Source: Ruminococcus sp.
GTDB taxonomy: Bacteria; Bacillota; Clostridia; Oscillospirales; Acutalibacteraceae
DNA length: 64,000 nucleotides
Assembly: GCA_017410265.1 (NCBI GenBank)
Contig: JAFQRC010000001.1
Span: 186,001-250,000 of the forward strand
Direction: 5' to 3'
This document shows, piece after piece, positions 17,819 through 25,944 of the stretch. The notes under the pieces are model-generated. The model had not been told where the DNA came from, searched no databases, and saw only the letters and a list, made by a program, of their open reading frames with translations. The position numbers and the translations under genes are program-made. Numbering within the stretch: position 1 is the stretch's first letter; each line of letters begins with the position of its first letter.

Positions 17819-17860
17819 ACCAAATATATTTTTGTTACATAAAATGTGGTGTAGTATTAT
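17819..17860 (+). promoter_or_regulatory. Candidate promoter for dpaAB (sigma-K-like or sigma-A)
   Basis: AC at 17819-17820, 17 nt, then CATAAAATG at 17838-17846 nearly fits the Bacillus sigma-K pattern AC-N16/17-CATANNNTA, the factor that drives spoVF there. The same DNA also offers TTGTTA-N17-TATTAT (17832-17860), but that start point would fall inside the ribosome binding site. The assignment is tentative. Confidence 0.3.
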
Positions 17861-17876
17861 TGAAGGGTGAGAGAGT

Positions 17877-18752
17877 ATGTACAACAGCGTAGGCTTCATC
17901 GGTGGAGATAAACGGCAGCTTTTCTGTGCAAAGGCTTTTCTACATGATGGAATGAAAGTGGCTTTAGGCGGTTTTGATATGCTCAAAAGTGACACAGAGA
18001 TGGAGATAACTACCCCGCTTGAAGCGGCACTTTGCAGTGAGTTTATAGTGCTTCCTCTGCCGTGCGTAAAGGGAGGAAAATTAAACGCTCCGTTTTCAAA
18101 GTCAGATATAGTAATTGACGATGGGCTTATCAGAGCTATGAGCGGGAAAAAGATTTTCTGCGGTATGAAAGACAGACTCATTAGTGTTGCTCCTGCGCTG
18201 AATAAAGAATTAGTGTATGATTATTCTTTAAGAGAAGAATTCGCTGTAAAAAACGCGCTCTCGACCGCCGAGGGAGCAGTCGAAATCGCTATGCGTGAAT
18301 TCGAGGGGACTATAAGCTCTGCTCGTGTTTTAGTCTGCGGATACGGCAGGATAGGTAAGGTGCTGAGCTCTATGCTAAAAGCTCTTAATGCCGATGTTAC
18401 CGTGAGTGCCAGAAAAAAGAGCGACCTTGCGTGGATTGAGCTAAACGGCTATAACGCTGTAGAAACCAAATCGCTTTTAGAAAAATCACCTTTTGATATT
18501 ATTTTCAACACAGTGCCCGCTCTGGTTTTTGATTCTTACCTTTTGTCGCATATCGCAAAAAACGCGATAGTGATAGATTTAGCGTCCTATCCGGGCGGCG
18601 TGGATTTTGAGGCGTGTAGCAGGCTTTCGATTTTTGCTATCCACGCACTTTCACTCCCCGGAAAAGCCGCTCCGAAAACTGCGGGTGAAACAATAAAAGA
18701 AACGATAACTAATATGCTTGAGGAGGATGGCAGGTGTCAAAAACTTGCATAG
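17877..18752 (+). CDS. dpaA: Dipicolinate synthase subunit A
   Basis: DpaA (SpoVFA) with DpaB oxidises the dihydrodipicolinate-pathway intermediate to dipicolinic acid in the mother cell; the product fills the spore core. The 291-residue protein has an N-terminal Rossmann-like domain (VGFIGGDKRQLFCAKAF) and a second NAD(P)-binding domain with VLVCGYGRIGKVLSSML near residue 150, then NTVPALVF and the DLASYPGGVDF stretch. The start ATG follows GGGTGAGAG. It overlaps dpaB by 19 nt, so the two are translationally coupled. Its presence is strong evidence for spore-forming ancestry or ability. Confidence 0.93.
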   Translation: MYNSVGFIGGDKRQLFCAKAFLHDGMKVALGGFDMLKSDTEMEITTPLEAALCSEFIVLPLPCVKGGKLNAPFSKSDIVIDDGLIRAMSGKKIFCGMKDRLISVAPALNKELVYDYSLREEFAVKNALSTAEGAVEIAMREFEGTISSARVLVCGYGRIGKVLSSMLKALNADVTVSARKKSDLAWIELNGYNAVETKSLLEKSPFDIIFNTVPALVFDSYLLSHIAKNAIVIDLASYPGGVDFEACSRLSIFAIHALSLPGKAAPKTAGETIKETITNMLEEDGRCQKLA

Positions 18753-19306
18753 GTTACGCGATGTGCGGTTCCTTTTGTACCTTTTCTAAAGCACTCAGAG
18801 AAATGAAAAATCTTGTCGAAATCGGGTATGATGTTTTGCCGATTATGTCAGTAAACGCATCGACCACCGACACACGCTTTGGAAAGGCAAAGGATTTTAT
18901 ATCAGAGATTGAAGAAATTACAAAGAAAAAGATAGTGGATAGAATCACCTCGGCTGAGCCGATAGGACCAAAGAAAATGTGCGATTTGCTACTGATTTCA
19001 CCATGTACAGGGAACACGCTGGGTAAAATTTGCAACGGAATCACCGACACTCCTGTCACCATGGCTGCAAAATCCCACCTGAGAGTGCTCCGCCCTCTGC
19101 TTTTGTGCGTTGCCACAAACGACGGACTGGGCGCTTCTGCTCAGAATATCGGGCGACTTTTGAACACTAAGAATGTGTACTTTGTGCCACTTTCACAGGA
19201 TGACCCGATAAACAAGCCTAACTCGCTTGTGTCGCATTTTGAGCTTATTTCACAGTGTGTAGAGCTGGGGCTAAAGGGAGAGCAACTCCAACCGGTGTTC
19301 AGATAG
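18734..19306 (+). CDS. dpaB: Dipicolinate synthase subunit B (flavoprotein fold)
   Basis: DpaB (SpoVFB) is the flavoprotein-like partner of DpaA. The 190-residue protein starts at GTG 18734, seven nt after a perfect AGGAGG inside dpaA. It shows the phosphate-binding start GYAMCGSFCTF, LLISPCTGNTLGKICNGITDTPVTMAAKSHLR, and LLCVATNDGLGASAQNIGRLLNTKN, all characteristic of the family. Length and order match spoVFAB. Confidence 0.94.
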   Translation: MSKTCIGYAMCGSFCTFSKALREMKNLVEIGYDVLPIMSVNASTTDTRFGKAKDFISEIEEITKKKIVDRITSAEPIGPKKMCDLLLISPCTGNTLGKICNGITDTPVTMAAKSHLRVLRPLLLCVATNDGLGASAQNIGRLLNTKNVYFVPLSQDDPINKPNSLVSHFELISQCVELGLKGEQLQPVFR

Positions 19307-19347
19307 ATATTTCTGTATTAGAATAATAAATAATTCTAAAATAGAAT
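19307..19347 (+). repeat. Degenerate 13-nt repeat cluster
   Basis: TTCT-GTATT-AGAAT (19311-19324) and ATTCT-AAAAT-AGAAT (19333-19347) are two copies of the TTCT-N5-AGAA unit, out of phase with each other. They sit between dpaB and the next gene. Confidence 0.6.
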
Positions 19348-19462
19348 AACAACAGCGAAAGTCGGGCATAATTTTTGCTCGGCTTTTGTTTTTTGCAAAG
19401 TTTTATTGAAAACAGCGAGTAACTGTGATATATTTATATATCATCAGTTAAAGGGTGGTTAT

Positions 19463-19990
19463 ATGAAATATTGTTCAAGCTGCAGAAAGCTTTGTAGCGG
19501 TGCGGAGGCTGTTTGTGCCGATTGCAATAAAGGCTATAATGAGATAAACGATATCAACGAGCCTGTGCTCATATGTGTAGTAGGCGGAGTTGACCGAAGT
19601 GTTGCTTGCGGTGCTCTTAATGACGCTAATATTCCATTTGTTGAAAAGCAGTACGGAAAAATCGGCGTGTCTAACGAGATAGTGACCGGCTACGACGCAA
19701 AGTTGCTAAACATCGCAATCGAAGTGCCTTACTCTGCTGTACCTAAAGCTTATGAGGCTTTAGCTAGTGTAGGAGTAGAGTGCAAGGTCGATGACGATAT
19801 TTTAGAGCAAACTAAAGCTGACATAGAAGAGTACAAGCTCAAACTGAAGAACGATGATATACAGATGAGCGATAAAAAGCGGACTGCTGTCAGAGTGCTT
19901 TCGGCTATCGCGTTCATCGTCTTGGTTGCTCTGGTTATCTGGGGCACTGATTATGTTATGGAACTAATCAAGAACTTATTTGGAGGTTGA
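19463..19990 (+). CDS. Zinc-ribbon, DUF2007-like membrane protein
   Basis: The 175-residue protein starts at ATG 19463 (RBS AAAGGGTGG). It opens with a four-cysteine ribbon (CSSCRKLC, CADC), continues with a ferredoxin-like domain of about 75 residues (ICVVGGVDRSVACGALNDANIPFVE, IEVPYSAVPKAYEALASVGVECK), which resembles the DUF2007 putative signalling domain, and ends with a charged linker and one membrane helix near residues 145-168. The role is unknown. metY begins 4 nt after its stop, so the two share a transcript. Confidence 0.65.
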   Translation: MKYCSSCRKLCSGAEAVCADCNKGYNEINDINEPVLICVVGGVDRSVACGALNDANIPFVEKQYGKIGVSNEIVTGYDAKLLNIAIEVPYSAVPKAYEALASVGVECKVDDDILEQTKADIEEYKLKLKNDDIQMSDKKRTAVRVLSAIAFIVLVALVIWGTDYVMELIKNLFGG

Positions 19991-19994
19991 TTTT

Positions 19995-21260
19995 ATGAAT
20001 ATCAATACATTATGCGTACAGGCAGGCTATGAGCCTAAAAACGGCGAAGCAAGAGTAGTGCCGATTTGTCAGAGCACAACCTTTGCTTATGACAGTGCTG
20101 AAACAATGGGCAAGCTGTTTGACTTAGAAGAAGACGGCTTTTTCTACACACGACTTGCTAACCCTACTTTAGATGCAGTGGAGAAGAAAATCGCCGCTTT
20201 AGAGGGCGGTGTCGGTGCGATGCTAACTAGTGCAGGACAGGCAGCGTCTCTTATTTCCATCACAAATATCTGTAAAACAGGCGACCATGTTATCTGTGCT
20301 GCTGCTATCTACGGCGGTACTTTCAATCTCTTTAACAAGACTCTCCGCGATTTGGGTATTGAGTTTGATTTTGTGGACCCTGCAGCGTCTGAAGAAGAAC
20401 TTAATAATGCTTTTAAAGAAAATACACGTGCTGTATTTACAGAAACTTTATCTAACCCGTCACTTGATGTCTGTGACCTTGAGCTTTACGCAAAGTGCGC
20501 TCACGCTCACGGCTGTCCGCTGATTGTTGACAACACTTTTGCTACTCCTGTTAACTGCAGACCTTTCGAGTGGGGCGCAGATATTATCGTTCATTCTACT
20601 TCCAAATATCTGGACGGTCACGCTGTAGCTCTCGGCGGATGCTTAGTTGACAGCGGTAATTTTGACTGGAACAACGGCAAATACCCGATGCTCACAACTC
20701 CTGATGAAACATACCACGGAGTAACATACACAGAACACTTTGGCAAGGCGGCATACATCGCTAAAGCCAGAGTTCACCTCATGCGCGACTTGGGTACACA
20801 GATGTCACCTCAGAATGCTTTCCTTCTCAACTTAGGTTTAGAAACACTCCACCTGAGAATGCCTCGCCACTGCGAGAATGCTCAAAAGGTCGCAGAGTTT
20901 TTAGCAAATCACGAGAAGGTTGATTGGGTTAACTTCCCAGGGTTAGAGTCAAATAAATACTTTGACCTTGCGAAAAAATATATGCCAAACGGCACCTGTG
21001 GTGTTATCTCCTTTGGCGTCAAGGGTGGCAAAGCTGAGGCTGCTAAGATGATGGAAGGCTTAAAGCTTGCTAAAATCGTTGTTCATGTTGCTGATGCGCG
21101 TACCTGCGTGCTTCATCCTGCTTCTACAACTCACCGTCAGCTTAACGATCAGCAGTTACTGGATGCCGGAATTATGCCTAATATGATCAGACTTTCTGTC
21201 GGTATCGAAGATGTTGAGGATATCATTTCTGATTTTGCTCAGGCTTTAGAAAACGTATAA
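19995..21260 (+). CDS. metY: O-acetylhomoserine sulfhydrylase (aminocarboxypropyltransferase)
   Basis: A Cys/Met-metabolism PLP enzyme that makes homocysteine from O-acetylhomoserine and sulfide. The 421-residue length and the motifs TLCVQAGYEP, YTRLANPT, TSAGQAA, ETLSNPSLDV, VDNTFATP, the PLP-lysine segment HSTSKYLDGH near residue 205 and the C-terminal HPASTTHRQL and RLSVGIEDVED all match MetY-type, not MetB-type, proteins. The start ATG at 19995 follows GGAGG; a TTG at 19980 is in frame but lies before that site. Cystathionine-forming relatives cannot be fully excluded. Confidence 0.93.
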   Translation: MNINTLCVQAGYEPKNGEARVVPICQSTTFAYDSAETMGKLFDLEEDGFFYTRLANPTLDAVEKKIAALEGGVGAMLTSAGQAASLISITNICKTGDHVICAAAIYGGTFNLFNKTLRDLGIEFDFVDPAASEEELNNAFKENTRAVFTETLSNPSLDVCDLELYAKCAHAHGCPLIVDNTFATPVNCRPFEWGADIIVHSTSKYLDGHAVALGGCLVDSGNFDWNNGKYPMLTTPDETYHGVTYTEHFGKAAYIAKARVHLMRDLGTQMSPQNAFLLNLGLETLHLRMPRHCENAQKVAEFLANHEKVDWVNFPGLESNKYFDLAKKYMPNGTCGVISFGVKGGKAEAAKMMEGLKLAKIVVHVADARTCVLHPASTTHRQLNDQQLLDAGIMPNMIRLSVGIEDVEDIISDFAQALENV

Positions 21261-21268
21261 TTTTACTC

Positions 21269-21296
21269 TATCCGCAGTACGCTTGTATTGCGGATA
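21269..21296 (+). other. Hairpin between metY and ispD
   Basis: TATCCGCA pairs with TGCGGATA across 12 nt. No T-run follows, so it may be an mRNA-processing or stability hairpin and not a terminator. Confidence 0.45.
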
Positions 21297-21312
21297 AAAT
21301 ATAGGTGCAGTT

Positions 21313-22002
21313 ATGAAACATTTTGTCAGTGCAATAATCGCCGCTTCGGGCAACTCCACCAGAATGGGACTCAGTATCTCAAAACAGCTCATCGAATTAT
21401 GTGGTAAGCCGACTATTTATCACACGCTTTCCGCTTTTGAAAAGTGTGAGGTTATCAATGAAATTGTCGTAGTTTGCCGTGAGATTGATATGGACAGCAT
21501 CAAAGCAATTGCTGATTCTTTTTCGAAAGTAAGAGCTGTCGTCACAGGCGGGGATACAAGAGCAGATTCCGTGAAAAACGGGGTAGAGGCGTGTTCAAAA
21601 AACTCTCAGTTTTTCGCCATTCACGACGGAGCGCGTCCGCTTGTAAACTCTGATGATATAAAAAAGGTAGTAGAGCGCGCGTTAGAAGTAAAGGCGGCGA
21701 CGCTCGGCACAGCGGTCACTGACACGATAAAAGTAGTGAATGAGGATAATACTATCGTCACCACTCCTGACAGAGCGACACTAAAAGCGGTGCAGACACC
21801 ACAGGTTTTTGAGAGAGAGCTGTATCTTAGAGCTATAGAAAACGCTACAGAGAAAAACCTATCCGTTACTGATGATTGTTCAATGGTTGAAGCACTTGGT
21901 GAGAAAGTTGAGGTAGTGCTTGGCAGTAGCGAGAATATTAAGCTCACTACTCAGACTGATATCGTTTTTGCTCAGGCAATTTTAAAAAGCAGAGATTTAT
22001 AA
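21313..22002 (+). CDS. ispD: 2-C-methyl-D-erythritol 4-phosphate cytidylyltransferase
   Basis: IspD transfers CMP from CTP to MEP, the third step of the non-mevalonate isoprenoid route. The 229 residues show the N-terminal nucleotide loop IAASGNSTRMGLSISKQLIEL, VTGGDTRADSVKNGV, the HDGARPLV segment near 100, and TPQVFERELY, all diagnostic. ispF follows 56 nt downstream, the usual partner order. The DNA between them is filled by a 13-nt repeat array. Confidence 0.95.
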   Translation: MKHFVSAIIAASGNSTRMGLSISKQLIELCGKPTIYHTLSAFEKCEVINEIVVVCREIDMDSIKAIADSFSKVRAVVTGGDTRADSVKNGVEACSKNSQFFAIHDGARPLVNSDDIKKVVERALEVKAATLGTAVTDTIKVVNEDNTIVTTPDRATLKAVQTPQVFERELYLRAIENATEKNLSVTDDCSMVEALGEKVEVVLGSSENIKLTTQTDIVFAQAILKSRDL

Positions 22003-22042
22003 TTCTAAATCAGAATTCTTTAACAGAATTCTTTAAAAGAAA
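21999..22042 (+). repeat. Four-unit 13-nt tandem array between ispD and ispF
   Basis: Units begin at 21999, 22012, 22025 and 22038. The middle two contain exact AGAATTCT; the first overlaps the ispD stop codon. The interunit bases are AAATC, TTAAC and TTAAA. It is the same family as the array at 8929-8988 and ends 12 nt before the ispF ribosome site region. Confidence 0.85.
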
Positions 22043-22058
22043 TAAAGGAGGATAAACA

Positions 22059-22526
22059 ATGAGAATAGGACACGGATACGATGTACACAAGTTAGTAGAA
22101 GACAGATTGCTTATCTTAGGTGGTGAGCAGATTCCGTACAAAAAAGGACTCTTAGGTCACTCTGATGCTGATGTACTGCTCCACGCGATTATGGACGCGT
22201 TACTCGGAGCTGCTGCTATGCACGACATCGGCTACCATTTTCCTGATACCGACGAGCGATACAAAGATGCTGACAGTATGATGCTACTCAGAGAAGTGGT
22301 GAAAAAGCTCAGAGAAAAGGGCTACAAAATCGTCAACATCGACGCTACGGTTATCGCTCAGGCACCTAAGCTCAAGCCGTTTATCGAGAATATGCGCGAG
22401 AACATCGCATATACCTGCAAGGTTGATGTAGATTGTGTGAATGTTAAAGCAACAACAGAGGAGCACTTAGGCTTTACGGGGAGTGGCGAGGGCATTTCTG
22501 CTCACGCTGTTTGTCTGATTGAATAA
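22059..22526 (+). CDS. ispF: 2-C-methyl-D-erythritol 2,4-cyclodiphosphate synthase
   Basis: IspF closes CDP-ME 2-phosphate to MEcPP, releasing CMP. The 155 residues contain the metal site GHGYDVHKL at residues 4-12, [41 protein letters not shown] and the C-terminal [20 protein letters not shown]. All family residues are present. The start ATG follows AAAGGAGG. Confidence 0.97.
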   Translation: MRIGHGYDVHKLVEDRLLILGGEQIPYKKGLLGHSDADVLLHAIMDALLGAAAMHDIGYHFPDTDERYKDADSMMLLREVVKKLREKGYKIVNIDATVIAQAPKLKPFIENMRENIAYTCKVDVDCVNVKATTEEHLGFTGSGEGISAHAVCLIE

Positions 22527-22531
22527 AACAA

Positions 22532-22558
22532 GAATAGAAACCGCACCTTTTTCATACT
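22532..22558 (+). promoter_or_regulatory. Candidate forespore (sigma-G/F-like) promoter for the dacF-type gene
   Basis: GAATA (22532-22536), 16 nt, CATACT (22553-22558) resembles the Bacillus sigma-G pattern GMATA-N17/18-CATNNTA but with a slightly short spacer. The start point would be near 22566, giving a roughly 20-nt leader that just contains AAAGAGGTG. Confidence 0.35.
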
Positions 22559-22586
22559 TTTGTAGTAATGAAAGAGGTGCATTTTT

Positions 22587-23732
22587 ATGTTAATAAAAAG
22601 ATTAGTGTCTGTTATTCTGAGCGTGTTGCTCATTGTGCCGATGTGTGCGATTTCTGTTTTTGCCTTATCCGAAGATGAGATAAGCTCTCCGTCGGCAGTT
22701 TTGATGGAGCCTTCTTCGAAGAAAATTCTTTTTGAGAAAAATCCGCACGAAGAGAGAGCTTGTGCTTCAATCACAAAGGTTATGACATTGTTAATCGTTA
22801 TGGAAGCGATTGAAGAGGGAGTTATAGGCTACGACGATGTTGTTACAACCTCCGAGCACGCAAAAAGTATGGGCGGGTCAGATATCTGGCTAGAAGTCGG
22901 CGAGCAGATGACAGTAGATGAGATGATAAAAGCGACCGCGGTAGCTTCCGCAAACGACGCGGCTGTAGCTTTAGCTGAGCATCTGTGCGGTACTGAAGAT
23001 GAATTTGTAGCTAGAATGAACGAGCGTGCGAAAGAGCTAGGTATGGAGCACACCGTGTTTAAAAACTGCAACGGCTTGGACGAAGAGGGGCACTTGACCT
23101 GTGCGTATGATGTTGCGCTGATGTCGTGTGAGCTGATGAAACACGAAAAGATTTTTGACTACACTACCATATGGCTTGATACTTTGCGCGGTGGCGAAAC
23201 CCAGATAGTAAATACTAATAAACTGCTCAAATCCTACGACGGTATCACAGGGCTCAAAACAGGAACAACAGGGGATGCGGGCTCGTGTATTTCTGCTACT
23301 GCAGAAAGAAACGGTATGTCGCTTTGCGCCGTGGTACTGGGAGCTGTTACGGGTACTGAGCGCTTCAAAGATGCGGCTGTGCTACTTGACTACGGCTTTG
23401 CAAACTACGAGGTGCTGAAATTCGATGCTACTGAGAATAAGCTGAGTACAATAGAAGTGAAAAACGGAATGCAAAAGCAGGTGAAACTAGAGTGTAGCGG
23501 CGCGACAGATATGGTGGTGACAAAGGGAAGTGGAGAGAAAATCGAGCAGACTATCACACTTTCTGAATCTATAGATGCTCCCGTAAAAAAAGGCACAAAG
23601 GTCGGCACGCTGACATATGCTCTCGATTCAAATGAAGTCGCGAGCTTTGATATCCTGACCACCGAGGAAGTCGAGAAAATGTCGTTTTCGGCGGTGTTAG
23701 CAGAACTGTTTTCTGCCCTGATTGCACTATAA
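22587..23732 (+). CDS. dacF: D-alanyl-D-alanine carboxypeptidase, DacF type
   Basis: A low-molecular-weight penicillin-binding protein (S11 peptidase) that trims the terminal D-Ala of peptidoglycan stems outside the membrane. The 381-residue protein has a signal peptide (residues 1-27), the SxxK motif ASITKVM near 59, SAN in VASANDAA near 117 and KTG in GLKTGTTGDAG near 222, then a C-terminal beta domain and a short amphipathic tail for membrane attachment. Bacillus dacF is forespore-expressed, which the candidate promoter here would match. A second S11 enzyme is at 32539. Confidence 0.92.
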   Translation: MLIKRLVSVILSVLLIVPMCAISVFALSEDEISSPSAVLMEPSSKKILFEKNPHEERACASITKVMTLLIVMEAIEEGVIGYDDVVTTSEHAKSMGGSDIWLEVGEQMTVDEMIKATAVASANDAAVALAEHLCGTEDEFVARMNERAKELGMEHTVFKNCNGLDEEGHLTCAYDVALMSCELMKHEKIFDYTTIWLDTLRGGETQIVNTNKLLKSYDGITGLKTGTTGDAGSCISATAERNGMSLCAVVLGAVTGTERFKDAAVLLDYGFANYEVLKFDATENKLSTIEVKNGMQKQVKLECSGATDMVVTKGSGEKIEQTITLSESIDAPVKKGTKVGTLTYALDSNEVASFDILTTEEVEKMSFSAVLAELFSALIAL

Positions 23733-23824
23733 ATGTGGAAAATCAACTCTTCTTCGCTGACAATTTGCACAAAATTTCAGTCGTAAAATCGTTACAAAAT
23801 ACAGCAAAGAAAGCTCAATTGCTA

Positions 23825-23853
23825 TTGCAAAAAAACTCAATTTATTGTATAAT
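23825..23853 (+). promoter_or_regulatory. Sigma-A-type promoter for pgi
   Basis: TTGCAA (23825-23830), exactly 17 nt, TATAAT (23848-23853), 65 nt before the pgi start. Confidence 0.75.
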
Positions 23854-23862
23854 GATGCCATC

Positions 23863-23886
23863 AGTATAACTATAACTTGTTATACT
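23863..23886 (+). promoter_or_regulatory. Inverted repeat at the pgi transcription start
   Basis: AGTATAAC and GTTATACT form a perfect 8-bp dyad with 8 nt between. It lies just after the -10 box, so it could be an operator or a 5' leader hairpin. Confidence 0.45.
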
Positions 23887-23917
23887 TCTTTTACGGAATT
23901 TTAAAGGAGGATCACTA

Positions 23918-25255
23918 ATGCCAACAACACTCAGTGATAAACACTTACTGGGCTTTGTGAGCGAAGAGGAATACGTAGGTATCGCACCTCAGGTTAAAGC
24001 TGCTCACGAAGCACTTCATTCAGGAGAAGGTTTGGGCAACGATTTCATCGGCTGGCTCACACTTCCTACAGATTACGACAAAGAAGAATTCGACCGCATC
24101 AAGAAGGCTGCTGAAAAAATCAAGAAGGATACTGACATCTTCGTAGTTATCGGTATCGGCGGCTCATACCTTGGCGCAAGAGCTGCTATTGAGTTTATTA
24201 AGTCCCCTAACTACAACGCTCTCTGTAAAGACACACCTCAGATTTACTACGCAGGTAACTCAATCAGCTCAACAGCTTTGGCTGAACTGCTCGAAATCTG
24301 CGAGGGAAAAGATGTTTCAATCAATATGATTTCGAAATCTGGTACTACTACAGAACCTGCTATCGCCTTTCGAGTATTCAGAGAATTACTCGAGAAAAAG
24401 TACGGCAAAGAAGGCGCTAAGGAGCGTATCTACTGCACAACCGATAAGGCAAGAGGAACACTCAAGCAGCTCGCTGACAAAGAGGGCTACGAAACATTCG
24501 TTGTTCCTGATGATGTAGGTGGCAGATACTCAGTTCTCACAGCTGTCGGTCTTCTTCCAATCGCTGTATCAGGTGCTGACATCGACGCTCTCATGAATGG
24601 CGCAAAGGCAGCTCAGGACGAGTTTGATAACGCCGATCTCTTTACTAACGATTGCTACAAGTACGCAGCTATCCGTAACATTCTCTACCGCAAGGGTAAG
24701 TCAACTGAAGTGCTCGTTTCCTACGAGCCGGGCTTTACTATGATGAACGAATGGTTCAAGCAGCTCTACGGTGAATCTGAAGGTAAAGACAACAAGGGTA
24801 TTTTCCCTGCAAGTGTAATCTTCTCAACAGACTTACACTCTATGGGTCAGTATATTCAGGACGGAAGACGTAATCTTTTTGAGACTGTTGTTCTCTTTGA
24901 CAAGTGCAAGAAGGAAATCACCTTAGGCACTGACGAAGAAAATGTTGACGGCCTCAACTTCCTAAGTGGTAAAACAATGGACTTTGTCAACAGAAAAGCT
25001 TTTGAGGGCACTGTGCTCGCTCACAACGACGGTGGCGTACCTAATGTTGTACTCAATGTCAAAGAGATGAGCGAATATGAGCTTGGTTACCTCGTATACT
25101 TCTTCGAGAAGGCTTGCGCTATCTCAGGCTACATCCTCGGTGTTAATCCGTTTAACCAGCCTGGCGTTGAGTCTTACAAGAAGAATATGTTCGCTTTACT
25201 TGGCAAGCCTGGTTACGAGGACGCTAAAGCAGAGCTCGAAAAGAGATTACAGTAA
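23918..25255 (+). CDS. pgi: Glucose-6-phosphate isomerase
   Basis: Pgi interconverts glucose 6-phosphate and fructose 6-phosphate. The 445-residue length is that of the short Firmicutes form. Motifs include [17 protein letters not shown] near 85, [16 protein letters not shown] near 142, [14 protein letters not shown] and the catalytic Glu/His regions LYGESEGK and [10 protein letters not shown], ending [16 protein letters not shown]. The start follows AAAGGAGG and a strong promoter. It connects upper glycolysis to the glycogen genes at 57-64 kb. Confidence 0.97.
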   Translation: MPTTLSDKHLLGFVSEEEYVGIAPQVKAAHEALHSGEGLGNDFIGWLTLPTDYDKEEFDRIKKAAEKIKKDTDIFVVIGIGGSYLGARAAIEFIKSPNYNALCKDTPQIYYAGNSISSTALAELLEICEGKDVSINMISKSGTTTEPAIAFRVFRELLEKKYGKEGAKERIYCTTDKARGTLKQLADKEGYETFVVPDDVGGRYSVLTAVGLLPIAVSGADIDALMNGAKAAQDEFDNADLFTNDCYKYAAIRNILYRKGKSTEVLVSYEPGFTMMNEWFKQLYGESEGKDNKGIFPASVIFSTDLHSMGQYIQDGRRNLFETVVLFDKCKKEITLGTDEENVDGLNFLSGKTMDFVNRKAFEGTVLAHNDGGVPNVVLNVKEMSEYELGYLVYFFEKACAISGYILGVNPFNQPGVESYKKNMFALLGKPGYEDAKAELEKRLQ

Positions 25256-25310
25256 TCCATCCTGCTTTCCCCTCAAGGGGAAGGGGGACCGCGAAAGCGG
25301 TGGATGAGGT
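25255..25310 (+). repeat. REP-like palindromic element
   Basis: Three nested hairpins follow the pgi stop: CATCC/GGATG outer arms, TTCCCCT/AGGGGAA and CCGC-GAAA-GCGG. The GC-rich composition differs from the surroundings. This shape is typical of extragenic palindromic elements that are multicopy in gut Clostridia; copy number was not checked. Confidence 0.65.
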
Positions 25311-25364
25311 GTGGTTAAACTGCACTTCTAAACCAACATATTAAATACAGGAGGCTATATAATT

Positions 25365-25781
25365 ATGGTAACATTAATTATTGGTAAAAAAGGCTCAGGC
25401 AAAACAAAGAAACTCATCCAGCTTGCTAACGAGGCTGTTGCTAAATCTCAGGGCAACGTTGTTGTTATTGAGAAAGGCGCTAAGCTTACATACGATGTAA
25501 CTCACAAAGCAAGACTTATCGATACAGATGTATACGGAATTAAAGGCTACAACATGCTTTTAGGTTTTATCAGCGGTATCTGCGCAGGTAACTACGATGT
25601 TACTGACATTTTCGTTGATTCAACTTTCAAGATTTGTGAAGAAGGCGTAGACGGCATCGCTGCTTTCGTTGAGAAGCTCGACGCTCTCTCAGAAGAAGCT
25701 CAGGCTAACATCACAATGCTCATCTCAGCTGCTGAGGCTGACCTCCCTGAGGGTCTTAAGGCTGAGTGTGTTGAGATTTAA
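25365..25781 (+). CDS. Small P-loop ATP-binding protein, unknown role
   Basis: The 138-residue protein begins with a Walker A loop LIIGKKGSGKTKKL (residues 3-16) and has a Walker B-like strand DIFVDSTFKI near 85. It is too short for a normal AAA or ABC ATPase and ends soon after a MLISAAEADLPEGLK strand, like a stripped RecA-type core. It appears conserved in clostridial annotation as a twitching-motility-type or unnamed ATP-binding protein, but I cannot assign a function. The start ATG follows ACAGGAGG and the gene has its own terminator. Confidence 0.7.
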   Translation: MVTLIIGKKGSGKTKKLIQLANEAVAKSQGNVVVIEKGAKLTYDVTHKARLIDTDVYGIKGYNMLLGFISGICAGNYDVTDIFVDSTFKICEEGVDGIAAFVEKLDALSEEAQANITMLISAAEADLPEGLKAECVEI

Positions 25782-25811
25782 TCGCTAGAGATAAATTTCT
25801 TTATAAGAACT

Positions 25812-25850
25812 AAACGGCAGAAGTACCAAGAGGTGTTTCTGCCGTTTTTG
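25812..25850 (+). terminator. Intrinsic terminator
   Basis: AAACGGCAGAA pairs with TTCTGCCGTTT, with an inner ACC/GGT pair, then TT. A similar AAACGGCAG hairpin lies at 27142. Confidence 0.85.
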
Positions 25851-25868
25851 CTATAAAATTTTATTTGA

Positions 25869-25917
25869 GTGAAACACATAGGGGTGTTTCAAGCGTTTTA
25901 TAAGTGAAAGAGTTTGT
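25869..25917 (+). promoter_or_regulatory. Dockerin-gene upstream element, copy 1 (ECF-like promoter)
   Basis: GTGAAAC (25869-25875), then AGCGTTTTAT at 25892-25901, then AGTGAAAG. The same order and spacing recur at 27206, 38383 and, on the minus strand, 57386. It lies only about 20 nt past a terminator, so it is probably the promoter itself; the start of the dockerin gene is 28 nt downstream. Confidence 0.55.
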
Positions 25918-25944
25918 CTGAGTTTTATTATAGGAGTTGATATT

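Noticed and set aside
18734-18752. Frameshift between dpaA and dpaB because of the 19-nt overlap
   Set aside because: dpaB has its own AGGAGG and GTG start. Both proteins are full length and the overlap is normal coupling.
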